A stretch of 58,966 nt of DNA. Origin: Bordetella parapertussis (GTDB lineage Bacteria; Pseudomonadota; Gammaproteobacteria; Burkholderiales; Burkholderiaceae_C). The DNA lies in assembly GCA_945875935.1 (NCBI GenBank), contig CAMCNE010000001.1:1-58966 (forward strand), read 5' to 3'. The position numbers and the translations under genes are program-made. Positions 16,014 to 24,878 of this stretch are shown here, piece after piece. The notes below the pieces were generated by a model that was not told where the DNA came from, did no database searches, and saw only the letters and a program-made list of their open reading frames with translations. The stretch's first letter is position 1, and the number at the start of each line of letters is the position of its first letter.

Positions 16014-17312
16014 ATGGACGTCGCCCTGCTGTTTTTTCTGATCGTGCTCAATGCCTTGTTCGCCATGTCCGAGATGGCGCTCACGGCCAGCCGCAAGGCG
16101 CGGCTGCAGGTGATGGTGGAAACCGGCGATGCCGGCGCGCTGGCCGCGATGGAACTGCATGAGGACCCGACCAAGTTCCTCTCCACGGTGCAGATCGGCA
16201 TCACCTCGATTGGCGTGCTCAACGGCATCGTGGGCGAAGCCGCCTTTTCGGCGCCGTTTTCGCAGTGGCTGCAGCACACCGTGGGGCTGCCCGACCGTGC
16301 CGCCGAGATCAGCGCGACGGCGATGGTGGTGGCCCTGATCACGGTGCTCACCATCATCTTCGGCGAGCTGGTGCCCAAGCGTCTGGGCCAGATGTATCCG
16401 GAGTCGGTGGCGCGTCTGGTCGCCCAGCCGATGAACTGGCTGTCGATGGCCACGCGGCCGTTGGTGCGCATGCTGTCGTTTTGCACCGAGGGCACGCTGC
16501 ACCTGATCGGCGTGCGTGGCGGGCCCAGCCGCAGCGTGACCGAGGAAGAAATCGCCGCCAGCCTTGAAGAAGGCCTCGACGCCGGCGTGATCGAAGCGCA
16601 GGAGCACCAGATGGTGCGCAACGTGTTTCGCCTCGATGACCGCAAGGTCAGCTCGATCATGATTCCGCGCGCCGAGATCGTCTGGCTCGATTCGGCGGCG
16701 CTGCCGGCCGACGTGCTCAAGGTGGTGTCTGCCGACGAGCACTCGCGCTACCCGGTGTGCCGTGGCGGGCTCGATGACCTGGTGGGCTTGGTGTCGGCAC
16801 AAAGCTTGTTGCAGCAGGTGATGTCGGGTGCCGCGCTCGAAGTCACCGAGCGCTTGCAGCCGCCGGTGTTCGTGCCCGAGACGCTGTCTGGCATGGAGCT
16901 GCTCGATCAGTTTCGCGCCTCGAACGTGCAGGTGGTGTTCGTCGTCGATGAGTACGGCGTGGTGCAGGGCATGGTGACCGTGCGCGATGTGCTCGAGGCC
17001 ATCGCCGGCGAGTTCACCACCCCGAGCGACGATGCCTGGGCGGTGCGTCGCGAAGATGGCGCCTGGCTCTTCGACGGCCTGATCCCGGTGACCGAACTGA
17101 AAGACCGGCTTGATCTCAAGGAGCTGCCCCAGGAAGACCGTGGCCGCTACAACACCTTGGCCGGGATGATCATGCTGTTGCTGGGTCGGCTGCCCGACGT
17201 CACCGACAGTGTCGAATGGGAAGGCTGGCGCTTCGAGGTGGTCGACCTTGACGGCAAGCGCATCGACAAGGTGCTCGCGAGCCTGTCGCCCACCGGCGAT
17301 CACGATCGCTGA
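16014..17312 (+). CDS. Membrane protein with DUF21, CBS pair and CorC_HlyC domains
   Basis: A 432-residue protein of the hemolysin-C/CorB family. An N-terminal DUF21 (CNNM) membrane domain has about four helices (residues 1-20, 55-80, 95-120, 128-145). A CBS pair follows (about 205-330, beginning KVSSIMIPRAEIVWLD), then a CorC_HlyC domain (about 345-425, ending GWRFEVVDLDGKRIDKVLAS). Family members act in Mg2+/Co2+ efflux or sodium-dependent Mg extrusion; despite the name they are not hemolysins. The next gene starts 9 bp after its stop, so co-transcription with the MFS gene is likely. Confidence 0.9.
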   Translation: MDVALLFFLIVLNALFAMSEMALTASRKARLQVMVETGDAGALAAMELHEDPTKFLSTVQIGITSIGVLNGIVGEAAFSAPFSQWLQHTVGLPDRAAEISATAMVVALITVLTIIFGELVPKRLGQMYPESVARLVAQPMNWLSMATRPLVRMLSFCTEGTLHLIGVRGGPSRSVTEEEIAASLEEGLDAGVIEAQEHQMVRNVFRLDDRKVSSIMIPRAEIVWLDSAALPADVLKVVSADEHSRYPVCRGGLDDLVGLVSAQSLLQQVMSGAALEVTERLQPPVFVPETLSGMELLDQFRASNVQVVFVVDEYGVVQGMVTVRDVLEAIAGEFTTPSDDAWAVRREDGAWLFDGLIPVTELKDRLDLKELPQEDRGRYNTLAGMIMLLLGRLPDVTDSVEWEGWRFEVVDLDGKRIDKVLASLSPTGDHDR

Positions 17313-17321
17313 GCCGGCTGG

Positions 17322-18671
17322 ATGTCCGAGCCGCTGCTCAACGAAGGCGTTCTCAAGCGCGAGGTGTTCGGCTGGGCGCTGTATGACTTTGCCAACTCGG
17401 GCTACACCACCGTCGTTTTGACGGCGGTGTTCAATGCCTACTTCGTGGCCGTGGTGGCCAAGGGCGCGGCGTGGGGCACGCTGGCGTGGACGCTGGCCAT
17501 CGCGGCGTCCAGCCTGATCGCCATGCTCACGCTGCCCGCGCTCGGTGCCTATGCCGACCGTTACGCCGCCAAGAAAAAGCTGCTCGCGTTCAGCACCGTT
17601 GCGTGCGTGCTGGCCACCGTGGTGCTGGCCGAAACCGGCCGCGGTGATCTGTGGCTGGCGGTGGCGGCGGTGATCGTGTCCAACGTGGCCTACACCTACG
17701 GCGAATCGCTGGTCGCCGCCTTCTTGCCCGAGCTGGCACGGCCCGCATCGCTGGGGCGCGTGTCGGGCTGGGGCTGGAGCTTTGGCTACCTGGGCGGCAT
17801 GCTGGCGCTGGGCCTGAGCCTGGCCTATGTGCTGGCGGCGCAAGCGCGCGGCGAGCCATCCACGTCGTTTGTGCCGGTGACCATGCTGATCACCGCAGGG
17901 CTTTACGCGCTGGCATCGCTGGGCACCTTTGTGCTGCTGCGCGAGCGTGCGGTGCCGCAGGCCGAGCGCGCTCAGGCGGGCGGCGCAGGCACCGGCAGCG
18001 CGGCCATCGCGTCCGTGGAGGGCGGCTCGTTGGCGGCCTTGCTGCAAAGCTGGCGCACGGCAAGCCGGTACCGAGACTTCGCGTGGCTGCTGGCGTGCGG
18101 TGCCTGTTATCAGGCGGGCATTTCGGTGGTGGTGGCGCTGGCTGCGGTGTACGCCGAGCAGGCGCTGGGCTTCAAGCAGGCCGACACCATGATGCTGATC
18201 TTTCTGGTCAACATCGCTGCTGCCGCTGGCGCCTTCAGCTTTGGCTACTGGCAGGACCGCATCGGCCACAAGCCCGCGCTGGCGGCCACGCTGGTAGGCT
18301 GGATCGTGATGACGGTGATGGCGGTGGCCGCCACCGGGCCGGGCTTGTTCTGGTTCGCCGCGGTAATCGCCGGGCTGTGCATGGGCTCGAGCCAATCGGC
18401 TGGCCGCGCCATGGCCGCGCAGTTCAGTCCGCTCGAGCGACGCGCCGAATTTTTCGGCCTCTGGACCTTCGCGGCGCGCGCCTCGGCGGTGCTGGGCCTG
18501 CTCACCTACGGCGCGGTGGTCTGGCTCACCGACGGCAACCAGCGCATGGCCATGGCCGTCACCGGCTTGTTCTTCGTGGGCGGGCTGGTGCTGCTGGCCA
18601 AGGTCGACATCGCACGCGGGCAGCGCGCGGCGCGGGGTGAGGTGGTCATTGACGCTGGGTTTTATAAATGA
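17322..18671 (+). CDS. MFS transporter of the UMF1 / Atg22-like family
   Basis: A 449-residue inner-membrane protein with 12 predicted helices. The family start motif GWALYDFANSGYTTVVLTAV is present, the cytoplasmic loop AYADRYAAKKKLLAF lies between TM2 and TM3, and ASAVLGLLTYG lies in the C-terminal half. In bacteria this family (Pfam Atg22) is common and its substrate is unknown; the yeast member exports amino acids from the vacuole. It follows the CBS-domain gene by 9 bp and is followed by a HigA-like gene 37 bp later, all on the same strand. Confidence 0.85.
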   Translation: MSEPLLNEGVLKREVFGWALYDFANSGYTTVVLTAVFNAYFVAVVAKGAAWGTLAWTLAIAASSLIAMLTLPALGAYADRYAAKKKLLAFSTVACVLATVVLAETGRGDLWLAVAAVIVSNVAYTYGESLVAAFLPELARPASLGRVSGWGWSFGYLGGMLALGLSLAYVLAAQARGEPSTSFVPVTMLITAGLYALASLGTFVLLRERAVPQAERAQAGGAGTGSAAIASVEGGSLAALLQSWRTASRYRDFAWLLACGACYQAGISVVVALAAVYAEQALGFKQADTMMLIFLVNIAAAAGAFSFGYWQDRIGHKPALAATLVGWIVMTVMAVAATGPGLFWFAAVIAGLCMGSSQSAGRAMAAQFSPLERRAEFFGLWTFAARASAVLGLLTYGAVVWLTDGNQRMAMAVTGLFFVGGLVLLAKVDIARGQRAARGEVVIDAGFYK

Positions 18672-18708
18672 CGTCGAGATCGTCGATTACCACTGAAAGG
18701 ACATGACC

Positions 18709-19008
18709 ATGCGCACCGTGGCACCGGTATCGCCGGGCGAAATGCTCGAAGAAGAGTTCCTCAAACCGCTGGGTCTGACGAAGTACCGTCTGGCCAAGGA
18801 CATCGGCGTGCCGCCTCAGCGCATCGGCGACATCGTGTCGGGCAAGCGCGGCATCACCGCCGACACCGACCTGCGCTTGTGCCGCTACTTCGGCTTGGCC
18901 GACGGTTGGTGGCTGCGCGGTCAGGCCAGCTACGACACCGCCATCGCTCGCGAGTCGATGGGCGAGGCGCTGTCGCGCATTCAGCGCTGTCCCTTGATGG
19001 CCGTTTGA
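18709..19008 (+). CDS. HigA-family antitoxin, orphan
   Basis: A protein of about 99 residues with a single Xre-type helix-turn-helix (LTKYRLAKDIGVPPQRIGDI) and the HigA hallmark SPGEMLEEEFLKPLGL. The ATG at 18709 is preferred over the one at 18703 because GAAAGG ends at 18700, giving 8-nt spacing. HigA normally sits just downstream of the mRNA-cutting toxin gene higB. Here the upstream neighbour is an MFS transporter and the 30-odd bp between hold no toxin gene. It may be a remnant, or a free regulator as in some solitary HigA proteins. Confidence 0.85.
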   Translation: MRTVAPVSPGEMLEEEFLKPLGLTKYRLAKDIGVPPQRIGDIVSGKRGITADTDLRLCRYFGLADGWWLRGQASYDTAIARESMGEALSRIQRCPLMAV

Positions 19009-19039
19009 GCCCCATGCCGCTGCGCCGCGCTGCATCCCC

Positions 19040-20095
19040 ATGCGCCTGACCCAGCTGCGCCAGCGCCTGCGCGATCACGGTGCCTTGCCGTGCCACGAGC
19101 ACCGGGTGCTGCGGCTGTGGTCGCAGGCGATGCCGCAAGACAGCGGGCGGCGCAAGCCTGAGGACTTTTTGCCGCTGTCGGTTCGCACCGCGCTGCCGGC
19201 ACTTGAGGCCGATCTGCACGGTCTGGCGCGGCTGATTTCCGAGCACCCCGCCGAGGACGGCTCGGCGCGCTTGCTGGTCGGGCTGCACGATGGCCAGACG
19301 GTCGAATCGGTGCTGCTGCCGCGAGACGGCCTGTGCGTGTCCACGCAGGTCGGCTGCGCGGTGGGCTGCGTGTTCTGCATGACCGGGCAGGGCGGTTTGC
19401 TGCGCCAGTTGGGCAGTGCCGAGATCGTGGCGCAAGTGGCGCTGGCGCGGCGGCTGCGCGTGGTCAAGAAGGTGGTGTTCATGGGCATGGGCGAGCCGGC
19501 GCACAACCTCGACAACGTGATGGAAGCCATCGCGCTGCTCGGCCACGAGGGCGGCATCGGTCACAAGAATCTGGTGTTTTCAACGGTGGGCGACCGGCGT
19601 GCCTTCGAGCAGCTGGCCGCCGGGCCGGTCAAGCCCGCGTTGGCCTTGTCGCTGCACACCACCAAGGCCGAGCTGCGCGCTGAGCTGCTGCCACGCGCTG
19701 CCTTGATCGATCCCGAAGAACTGGTGGAACTGGCCGAGCGTTACGCACGCGCCACCGGCTATCCGGTGCAGTACCAGTGGACGCTGCTGGCCGGCATCAA
19801 CGACGGCGACGACGAGCTCGATGGCATCGTGCGGCTGCTTGCCGGCAAGCGCGCCATCATGAACATGATTCCGTACAACGCGGTCGAAGGTCTGGGCTTT
19901 GCCAGGCCGGCCGATGAGCGATCGGCCGCCATCGCCCGGCAGCTGCACCAGCGCGGCGTGCTGACCAAGCTGCGCCAGTCGGCGGGCCAGGACATCGACG
20001 GCGGCTGTGGCCAGCTGCGAGCTCGCCAAAGCGCGCCGGTGCGGGTTCAGAGGTTGCTGTTCGCTCGCACTTCCTCGAGTGACGTGACGCCCTGA
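19040..20095 (+). CDS. RlmN/Cfr-family radical-SAM RNA methyltransferase, divergent paralogue
   Basis: A 351-residue protein. The radical-SAM cluster motif C-x3-C-x2-C is C106/C110/C113 (GCAVGCVFC). The two catalytic cysteines of the RlmN mechanism are also present, C99 (LCVSTQVGC) and C323 (DIDGGCGQL). GMGEPAHNLDNV and PYNAVEG are family features. The segment after the cluster reads MTGQGGLLRQL instead of the STAQQGF of housekeeping RlmN, so this is probably a second family member and the main rlmN would lie elsewhere. It would methylate an adenine at C2 or C8 in rRNA or tRNA; the target is unknown. Its 3' end overlaps the opposing ATPase gene by 49 bp. Confidence 0.85.
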   Translation: MRLTQLRQRLRDHGALPCHEHRVLRLWSQAMPQDSGRRKPEDFLPLSVRTALPALEADLHGLARLISEHPAEDGSARLLVGLHDGQTVESVLLPRDGLCVSTQVGCAVGCVFCMTGQGGLLRQLGSAEIVAQVALARRLRVVKKVVFMGMGEPAHNLDNVMEAIALLGHEGGIGHKNLVFSTVGDRRAFEQLAAGPVKPALALSLHTTKAELRAELLPRAALIDPEELVELAERYARATGYPVQYQWTLLAGINDGDDELDGIVRLLAGKRAIMNMIPYNAVEGLGFARPADERSAAIARQLHQRGVLTKLRQSAGQDIDGGCGQLRARQSAPVRVQRLLFARTSSSDVTP

Positions 20096-22611
20096 AGCAC
20101 TTTTTCGATGCCGTCCTGACGCAGCGTGCGCATGCCTTGCTGCATGGCGATGGCCTGCAATTCTTCAGCGCGTGCGCCAGTCTGGATCATGCGGCGAATC
20201 TCGCGCGACACCGACAGCAGCTCGTGCAGACCGGCGCGGCCGCGTTGTCCGGTCTCGCCGCATTGCGCGCAGCCGGTGCACGAGTAGTGCACCAGACGGC
20301 CTGACTCGCCGTAGCGCTGGGTCCAGTCGGCGCGCACGGTTTCGCGGGCAAAGCGCGGGTCGTCTTTCGGGCTGGTGTGCAGGTAGTCGGACAGCAGCTC
20401 GTCGATCTCTTCTTCGGTGGCAGGCCGGCTGGTGCGGCAACCGCTGCACAGACGGCGCACCAGACGCTGCGCCAGCACCACCAGCAGCGCGTCGGCAAAG
20501 TTGAACGGGTCCATGCCCATGTCGAGCAGACGCGTGACGGTTTCGGGCGCGCTGTTGGTGTGCAGCGTCGACATCACCAGATGGCCGGTGAGCGAGGCTT
20601 CGACCGCCATGTGTGAGGTGTCGTGGTCGCGGATTTCACCGACCATGATCACGTCGGGGTCGGCGCGCAGGAATGCGCGCAGCGCCTTGGCAAAGGTCCA
20701 GTCGATCTTCGGGTTGACCTGCACCTGACGCAGGCCGGCCTGGGTGATTTCGATCGGGTCTTCGGCCGTCCAGATCTTGCGCTCGGGCTGGTTGATGAAG
20801 CTGAGTGCCGAGTGCAGCGTGGTCGTCTTGCCCGAGCCGGTGGGCCCCACGCACAGCACCAGTCCGTAGGGGCGCTGGATGGCGGCGGTGAGCTGCTTGA
20901 AGTTGTGCTCGGTCAGGCCGATGCGGTCGAGTGGCATCGGCTTGGCCGACGCCAGGATCCGCATCACGACGTCTTCGAGACCGCTGTGGGTGGGGATGGT
21001 GGCCACGCGCAGTTCGATGCGGTGCTGCGGCATAAACTTGGCAAAGTTGATCTTGCCGTCTTGCGGCTTGCGGCGCTCGGAGATGTCGAGGTCGCACATG
21101 ATCTTGGTGCGAGCGATCATGGCGCTGCGGTAGGTCGGCGGCAGCTCGAGGTAGGTGCGCAGCGCGCCGTCCTTGCGAAAGCGGATGCGGATCTTTTCGC
21201 GACCCGGGTAGCTTTCGATGTGGATGTCAGACGCCCCCTCGCGGTGGGCCTCGATGATCATGTTGTTGATTAGCCGAACCAGCGAGTTGTCCGATTGCTC
21301 GATCGGTCTTTCATCGTGGCCGGCGTCGTCGTTTTCACGCTCGAGCGTTTCAACCAGCTTGTCGGTGCCGATGGCGGTCTGAGGCTCGGCCTCTTGTTGC
21401 TCCAGGCTGCTCTGCCTGGACCCCGAGACGGCGCCGATCTGGTCGTAGGCCGCGTGGGTGCGGTCGTCCATCGAGCGGCTTTGCCCGAGCACGGGCACCA
21501 CCTTCATCTGGGCCGAGAACTCGGCTTCCTCAACAGCCGCACGCCGGCGCGCCGGGTCGTCGAGTGCCACCACCAGGCGGCCCTGAAAGATCAGCAACGG
21601 CAGCAAGCGCAGCCGGGTCGCCAGGGAGTAGGGCAACTTGCGCAGCGCGTCGGCCTCGATCGGGAACGCGTCGACATCGACCAGCGGATAGCCCATCTTG
21701 CGCGCCATCGCCACTTGCAGGTCAGGCCGCGTGACCACGCCGCTGCGCACCAGGATCTCGCCCAGCGGCACGCTGCGATCGAGCTCCTGCTGGCGCAGCG
21801 CGGCCTGCAGGTCTTGGATATCGATCATGCCCAGCGACATCAGCGCCTCGCCGATGCGCACCATGGGCATGCGCGCTTGCTGCTCAAGCGCGCTCACCAG
21901 TTGGTCGGAGGTGACGATGTTGCGCGAGACCAGGATGTCGCCGATGCGCTTTTCGCGCATCTTCACTTGCTCTGCGGCGGCTCTTTCGACCTGATCCGGC
22001 GTGGCGGCTTGCTGCTCGATGAGCAACTCGCCGATGCGCTGTCCCAGATCGAAGGACTTGTAGGCACTGGCCGGCACGAAGGTGCGCATGACCGCCCCTG
22101 AATCGTCATCGGGCTGGAACAGGAACAAGCCGTAGGGCGTTTCGACGTTGCCGACGGTCGAGCCGCACCATTCACCGCCTTGTTTCCACACCAGCCTGAA
22201 GGTGGTAGGCCTGCCTGGCGTCAGCACCATCTCGCCGGGGGTTTCTGCGGCAATTTGCTGGGGCGGCAACGGGTCGGTCAGCGTGAGCGAGCGGAACTGC
22301 TCGAAGCGCAGCAGCAGTTCGGATTTCGATGGTGGCAACTGCACCCATGCAGCGCGCCTGTCCGGCAAGAAGGCGCTGATCTTGCCGTGCATCAGCTTGT
22401 CATTGAGGCCCACGATCTTGCACGCCAGCGCTCCCGATTGGGGCTGGGCGATCGGGTAGACCGCAAACGGTGGCGAAGGCCAGCAAAACGGTGGCGCCGC
22501 AGCGGCGTCGTCTTCGGCTTCGACTTCGACGCCGGCCGTCAAGTCGGCGGGATTCGCGGCCTGTGCGGCGTCCTGAGCTTTCGGTTTTGAAGGTGTCGTG
22601 GTTTGAGCCAT
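20047..22611 (-). CDS. GspE/PulE/PilB-type secretion ATPase with MshEN-like repeats
   Basis: An 854-residue AAA+ ATPase of type II secretion or type IV pilus systems. The C-terminal motor is complete: Walker A GPTGSGKT (589-596), Walker B DPDVIMVGEIRD (651-662), the His box around STLHTNSAPE (681-690), and a zinc-binding cysteine set (C722, C725, C778, C781). Before it, residues 191-310 form four tandem repeats of exactly 30 residues, starting QRIGELL, KRIGDIL, VRIGEAL and VPLGEIL. They match the MshEN pattern that binds cyclic-di-GMP in MshE. The first 180 residues are an unusual N-terminal extension. No other secretion gene adjoins it, so the partner machine is elsewhere in the genome. Confidence 0.9.
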   Translation of the reverse strand: MAQTTTPSKPKAQDAAQAANPADLTAGVEVEAEDDAAAAPPFCWPSPPFAVYPIAQPQSGALACKIVGLNDKLMHGKISAFLPDRRAAWVQLPPSKSELLLRFEQFRSLTLTDPLPPQQIAAETPGEMVLTPGRPTTFRLVWKQGGEWCGSTVGNVETPYGLFLFQPDDDSGAVMRTFVPASAYKSFDLGQRIGELLIEQQAATPDQVERAAAEQVKMREKRIGDILVSRNIVTSDQLVSALEQQARMPMVRIGEALMSLGMIDIQDLQAALRQQELDRSVPLGEILVRSGVVTRPDLQVAMARKMGYPLVDVDAFPIEADALRKLPYSLATRLRLLPLLIFQGRLVVALDDPARRRAAVEEAEFSAQMKVVPVLGQSRSMDDRTHAAYDQIGAVSGSRQSSLEQQEAEPQTAIGTDKLVETLERENDDAGHDERPIEQSDNSLVRLINNMIIEAHREGASDIHIESYPGREKIRIRFRKDGALRTYLELPPTYRSAMIARTKIMCDLDISERRKPQDGKINFAKFMPQHRIELRVATIPTHSGLEDVVMRILASAKPMPLDRIGLTEHNFKQLTAAIQRPYGLVLCVGPTGSGKTTTLHSALSFINQPERKIWTAEDPIEITQAGLRQVQVNPKIDWTFAKALRAFLRADPDVIMVGEIRDHDTSHMAVEASLTGHLVMSTLHTNSAPETVTRLLDMGMDPFNFADALLVVLAQRLVRRLCSGCRTSRPATEEEIDELLSDYLHTSPKDDPRFARETVRADWTQRYGESGRLVHYSCTGCAQCGETGQRGRAGLHELLSVSREIRRMIQTGARAEELQAIAMQQGMRTLRQDGIEKVLQGVTSLEEVRANSNL

Positions 22612-22785
22612 GGTGTGATCGATGCTTTTGTCGTCAACGGATAAGACGCCTTGAGGCGTGCGGTGACATCCTCAAACCCGAGAAGAATTGCCACAGCGTG
22701 ATATTTGACGCATTCAAGTGCGTCAGATGTCCTGATATGAAGGCGTTTGCCGGCGTATTTCTACACCCTGCCCCGCCTTGGGCCT
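22612..22785. other. Intergenic, promoter side of the ATPase gene
   Basis: No gene is seen. This stretch is noticeably less G/C-rich around 22690-22740 (TTGCCACAGCGTGATATTTG) and should contain the minus-strand promoter of the secretion ATPase. I cannot assign a definite -35/-10 pair. Confidence 0.3.
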
Positions 22786-22908
22786 TCAGCGGGCCAGCAA
22801 ATTGCGAGCCGAGCGTATCAGTGGCCACGCTGCCAGCGCTTGGCGCACTGCGAGCGCCAGGGTGCGGCCGGCACGCCGCTCCTGCAGCAGCCAGCCCAGC
22901 ACGATCAC
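22786..22908 (-). CDS. Possible small ORF downstream of tolA
   Basis: A 40-codon frame that starts with GTG immediately after the tolA stop and ends with TGA at 22786. It uses the G/C-rich third positions of real local genes and encodes a cationic, hydrophobic peptide (VLGWLLQERRAGRTLALAVR, ending RSARNLLAR). A second GTG at 22902 has GAGG 8 nt upstream. It is either a tiny translationally coupled gene of the tol operon or the tail of a lost downstream gene. It is reported because coding bias is present, but no family is recognised. Confidence 0.25.
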   Translation of the reverse strand: MIVLGWLLQERRAGRTLALAVRQALAAWPLIRSARNLLAR

Positions 22909-22912
22909 CGCC

Positions 22913-23734
22913 TCAGTCGCGGGGGCGGTAGACGATGGTCATGGCGGGGGGAACCTTACCGTTTTCATCGCGAGGCAGCACCTCGGTTCGCTCAATGGCA
23001 CGCAAGACAGCGTCATCCCATTCGGGCACGCCACTGCGTTTGGAGATGCGGCTGGACATGATGCGCCCGTCAGGTGCAAGTCGGATGTCGATCTCGACCG
23101 CCGGATTGCCGGGCAAGGTGTCGGGGAACGACACGTTGGGGCGGATGCGGCCCTTGATGCGGCCGATGTAGTCGGCGCTCGGCCCCGCACTTTGCAGCGC
23201 GCTGCCGGTGGCTGTGGGCGCGCCAGTGGCACCGGCCAGTCCGGCCATGCGCTGCATCTGCTTTTCGCGCGCGGCGGCCAGCGCGGCATCGGCTTTTTTC
23301 TTGTCGAGCTCCGCGCGGCGCTTGTCGGCGGCGTCATCCTTGCGTTTTTGCTCGGCGAGCTTGTCGGCCTCACGGGCTTTTTCCGCCTCTTTGTCAGCCA
23401 GCTCTTTCTTTTTCTTGGCCTTTTCGATGGCGATCTGCGCATCCGGCTCGGGCTGCGCCACCGGCGGCTTCGGGGGTGCGGGTGGCGGCTCGACCCGGGG
23501 TTCGGGTTTGGGCGGCGGCTCGGGTTCGACCGCGCGGGGTGCGACTTGTTGAGGCACGGCCGCCCACAGCTCGGCTTCGATGCCCTCGGGCGGACTGGCA
23601 TTCCAGCTCACGCCGAATGACAGCGCGGCCACCAGCAGCAAGTGCGCGATCACCGCGAACGCCAGACCGCGCCCCAGCCCCGCCGGTGGCCGCGGCATGA
23701 AGCTGTCGTGCTGCAGGGATGCGCTGCTCGCCAT
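22913..23734 (-). CDS. tolA: Cell-envelope protein TolA (TonB-like C-terminus)
   Basis: A 273-residue protein. One membrane anchor near the N-terminus (LAFAVIAHLLLVAALSFGVS, about 23-42) is followed by a Pro-rich stretch (about 65-100), a long Lys/Glu/Ala helix (about 100-165) and a C-terminal domain (about 185-273) with RIKGRIRPNVSF and PAVEIDIRLAPDG. TolA links the TolQR proton-driven motor to TolB-Pal and keeps the outer membrane attached during division. It follows tolR by 15 bp. tolB and pal, which usually come next, are absent here; the downstream neighbour is a convergent-end secretion ATPase on the same strand. Confidence 0.9.
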   Translation of the reverse strand: MASSASLQHDSFMPRPPAGLGRGLAFAVIAHLLLVAALSFGVSWNASPPEGIEAELWAAVPQQVAPRAVEPEPPPKPEPRVEPPPAPPKPPVAQPEPDAQIAIEKAKKKKELADKEAEKAREADKLAEQKRKDDAADKRRAELDKKKADAALAAAREKQMQRMAGLAGATGAPTATGSALQSAGPSADYIGRIKGRIRPNVSFPDTLPGNPAVEIDIRLAPDGRIMSSRISKRSGVPEWDDAVLRAIERTEVLPRDENGKVPPAMTIVYRPRD

Positions 23735-23749
23735 CGTGATCGCGCGGAC

Positions 23750-24178
<429 letters not shown>

Positions 24179-24179
24179 C

Positions 24180-24878
24180 TCAGCGCACCCCGGCAGCCGG
24201 CGCGGCCTGGCTGGCGTTGCGCTGCAGGATGTTGGAGAACTCTTCGGTGAAGGTCTCCATCTGGATCGCGATGCGGTCGATTTCGCGGGCGAAGCGGTTG
24301 TAGGCGATCACCGCCGGGATGGCGGCAAACAGGCCGATGGCCGTGGCCACCAGCGCCTCGGCGATGCCCGGTGCCACCGTGGCCAGCGACACCTGGGTCA
24401 GGTTGGCCAGGCCGATGAAGGCGTGCATGATTCCCCACACCGTGCCGAACAGCCCCACGTACGGCGACACCGAACCCACCGAGGCAAGAAACGACAGGTT
24501 GGACTCGATGGTGTCGAGCTCGCGCTGGAAGCTCGCTCGCATGGCGCGCCTGGCGCCGTCGAGCAGCGCGCCCGGATCGCTCACCCGGCGTTCGCGCAGC
24601 TTCATGAATTCGCGCATGCCCGAGGCGAACACGCGTTCCATGGGTGCCGACTGGTCGGCGTGCTTGCCCGCATCGTCGTACAGGTCGTTGAGGTTCTTGC
24701 CGGCCCAGAACTCGCGCTCGAACTCCTCGTTGCGAGCGCGCACCTGGCGCAGTCCGAAGAGCTTGCCGAAGATCACCGACCAGCTCGCCAGCGAGGTGAT
24801 CAGCAGGCCGGCCATCACGAGCTGAACGACCACGCTGGCGTTGAGCACGAGGCTGAGGATGGACATGTCTTGGTTCAT
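24180..24878 (-). CDS. tolQ: TolQ, membrane motor component of the Tol-Pal system
   Basis: A 232-residue MotA/TolQ/ExbB-family protein with three membrane helices (about 9-33, 134-157, 172-195) and the family signature LATVAPGIAEALVATAIGLF. Five TolQ surround the TolR pair in the inner membrane. The gene overlaps the upstream ybgC by 4 bp and is followed 1 bp later by tolR, which shows a translationally coupled operon. Confidence 0.95.
   Translation of the reverse strand: MNQDMSILSLVLNASVVVQLVMAGLLITSLASWSVIFGKLFGLRQVRARNEEFEREFWAGKNLNDLYDDAGKHADQSAPMERVFASGMREFMKLRERRVSDPGALLDGARRAMRASFQRELDTIESNLSFLASVGSVSPYVGLFGTVWGIMHAFIGLANLTQVSLATVAPGIAEALVATAIGLFAAIPAVIAYNRFAREIDRIAIQMETFTEEFSNILQRNASQAAPAAGVR

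Noticed and set aside
15948..18395. Very long minus-strand frame opposite the CBS-domain and MFS genes
   Set aside because: Low-complexity His/Gln/Arg content and no domain. The plus-strand genes have unmistakable family motifs.
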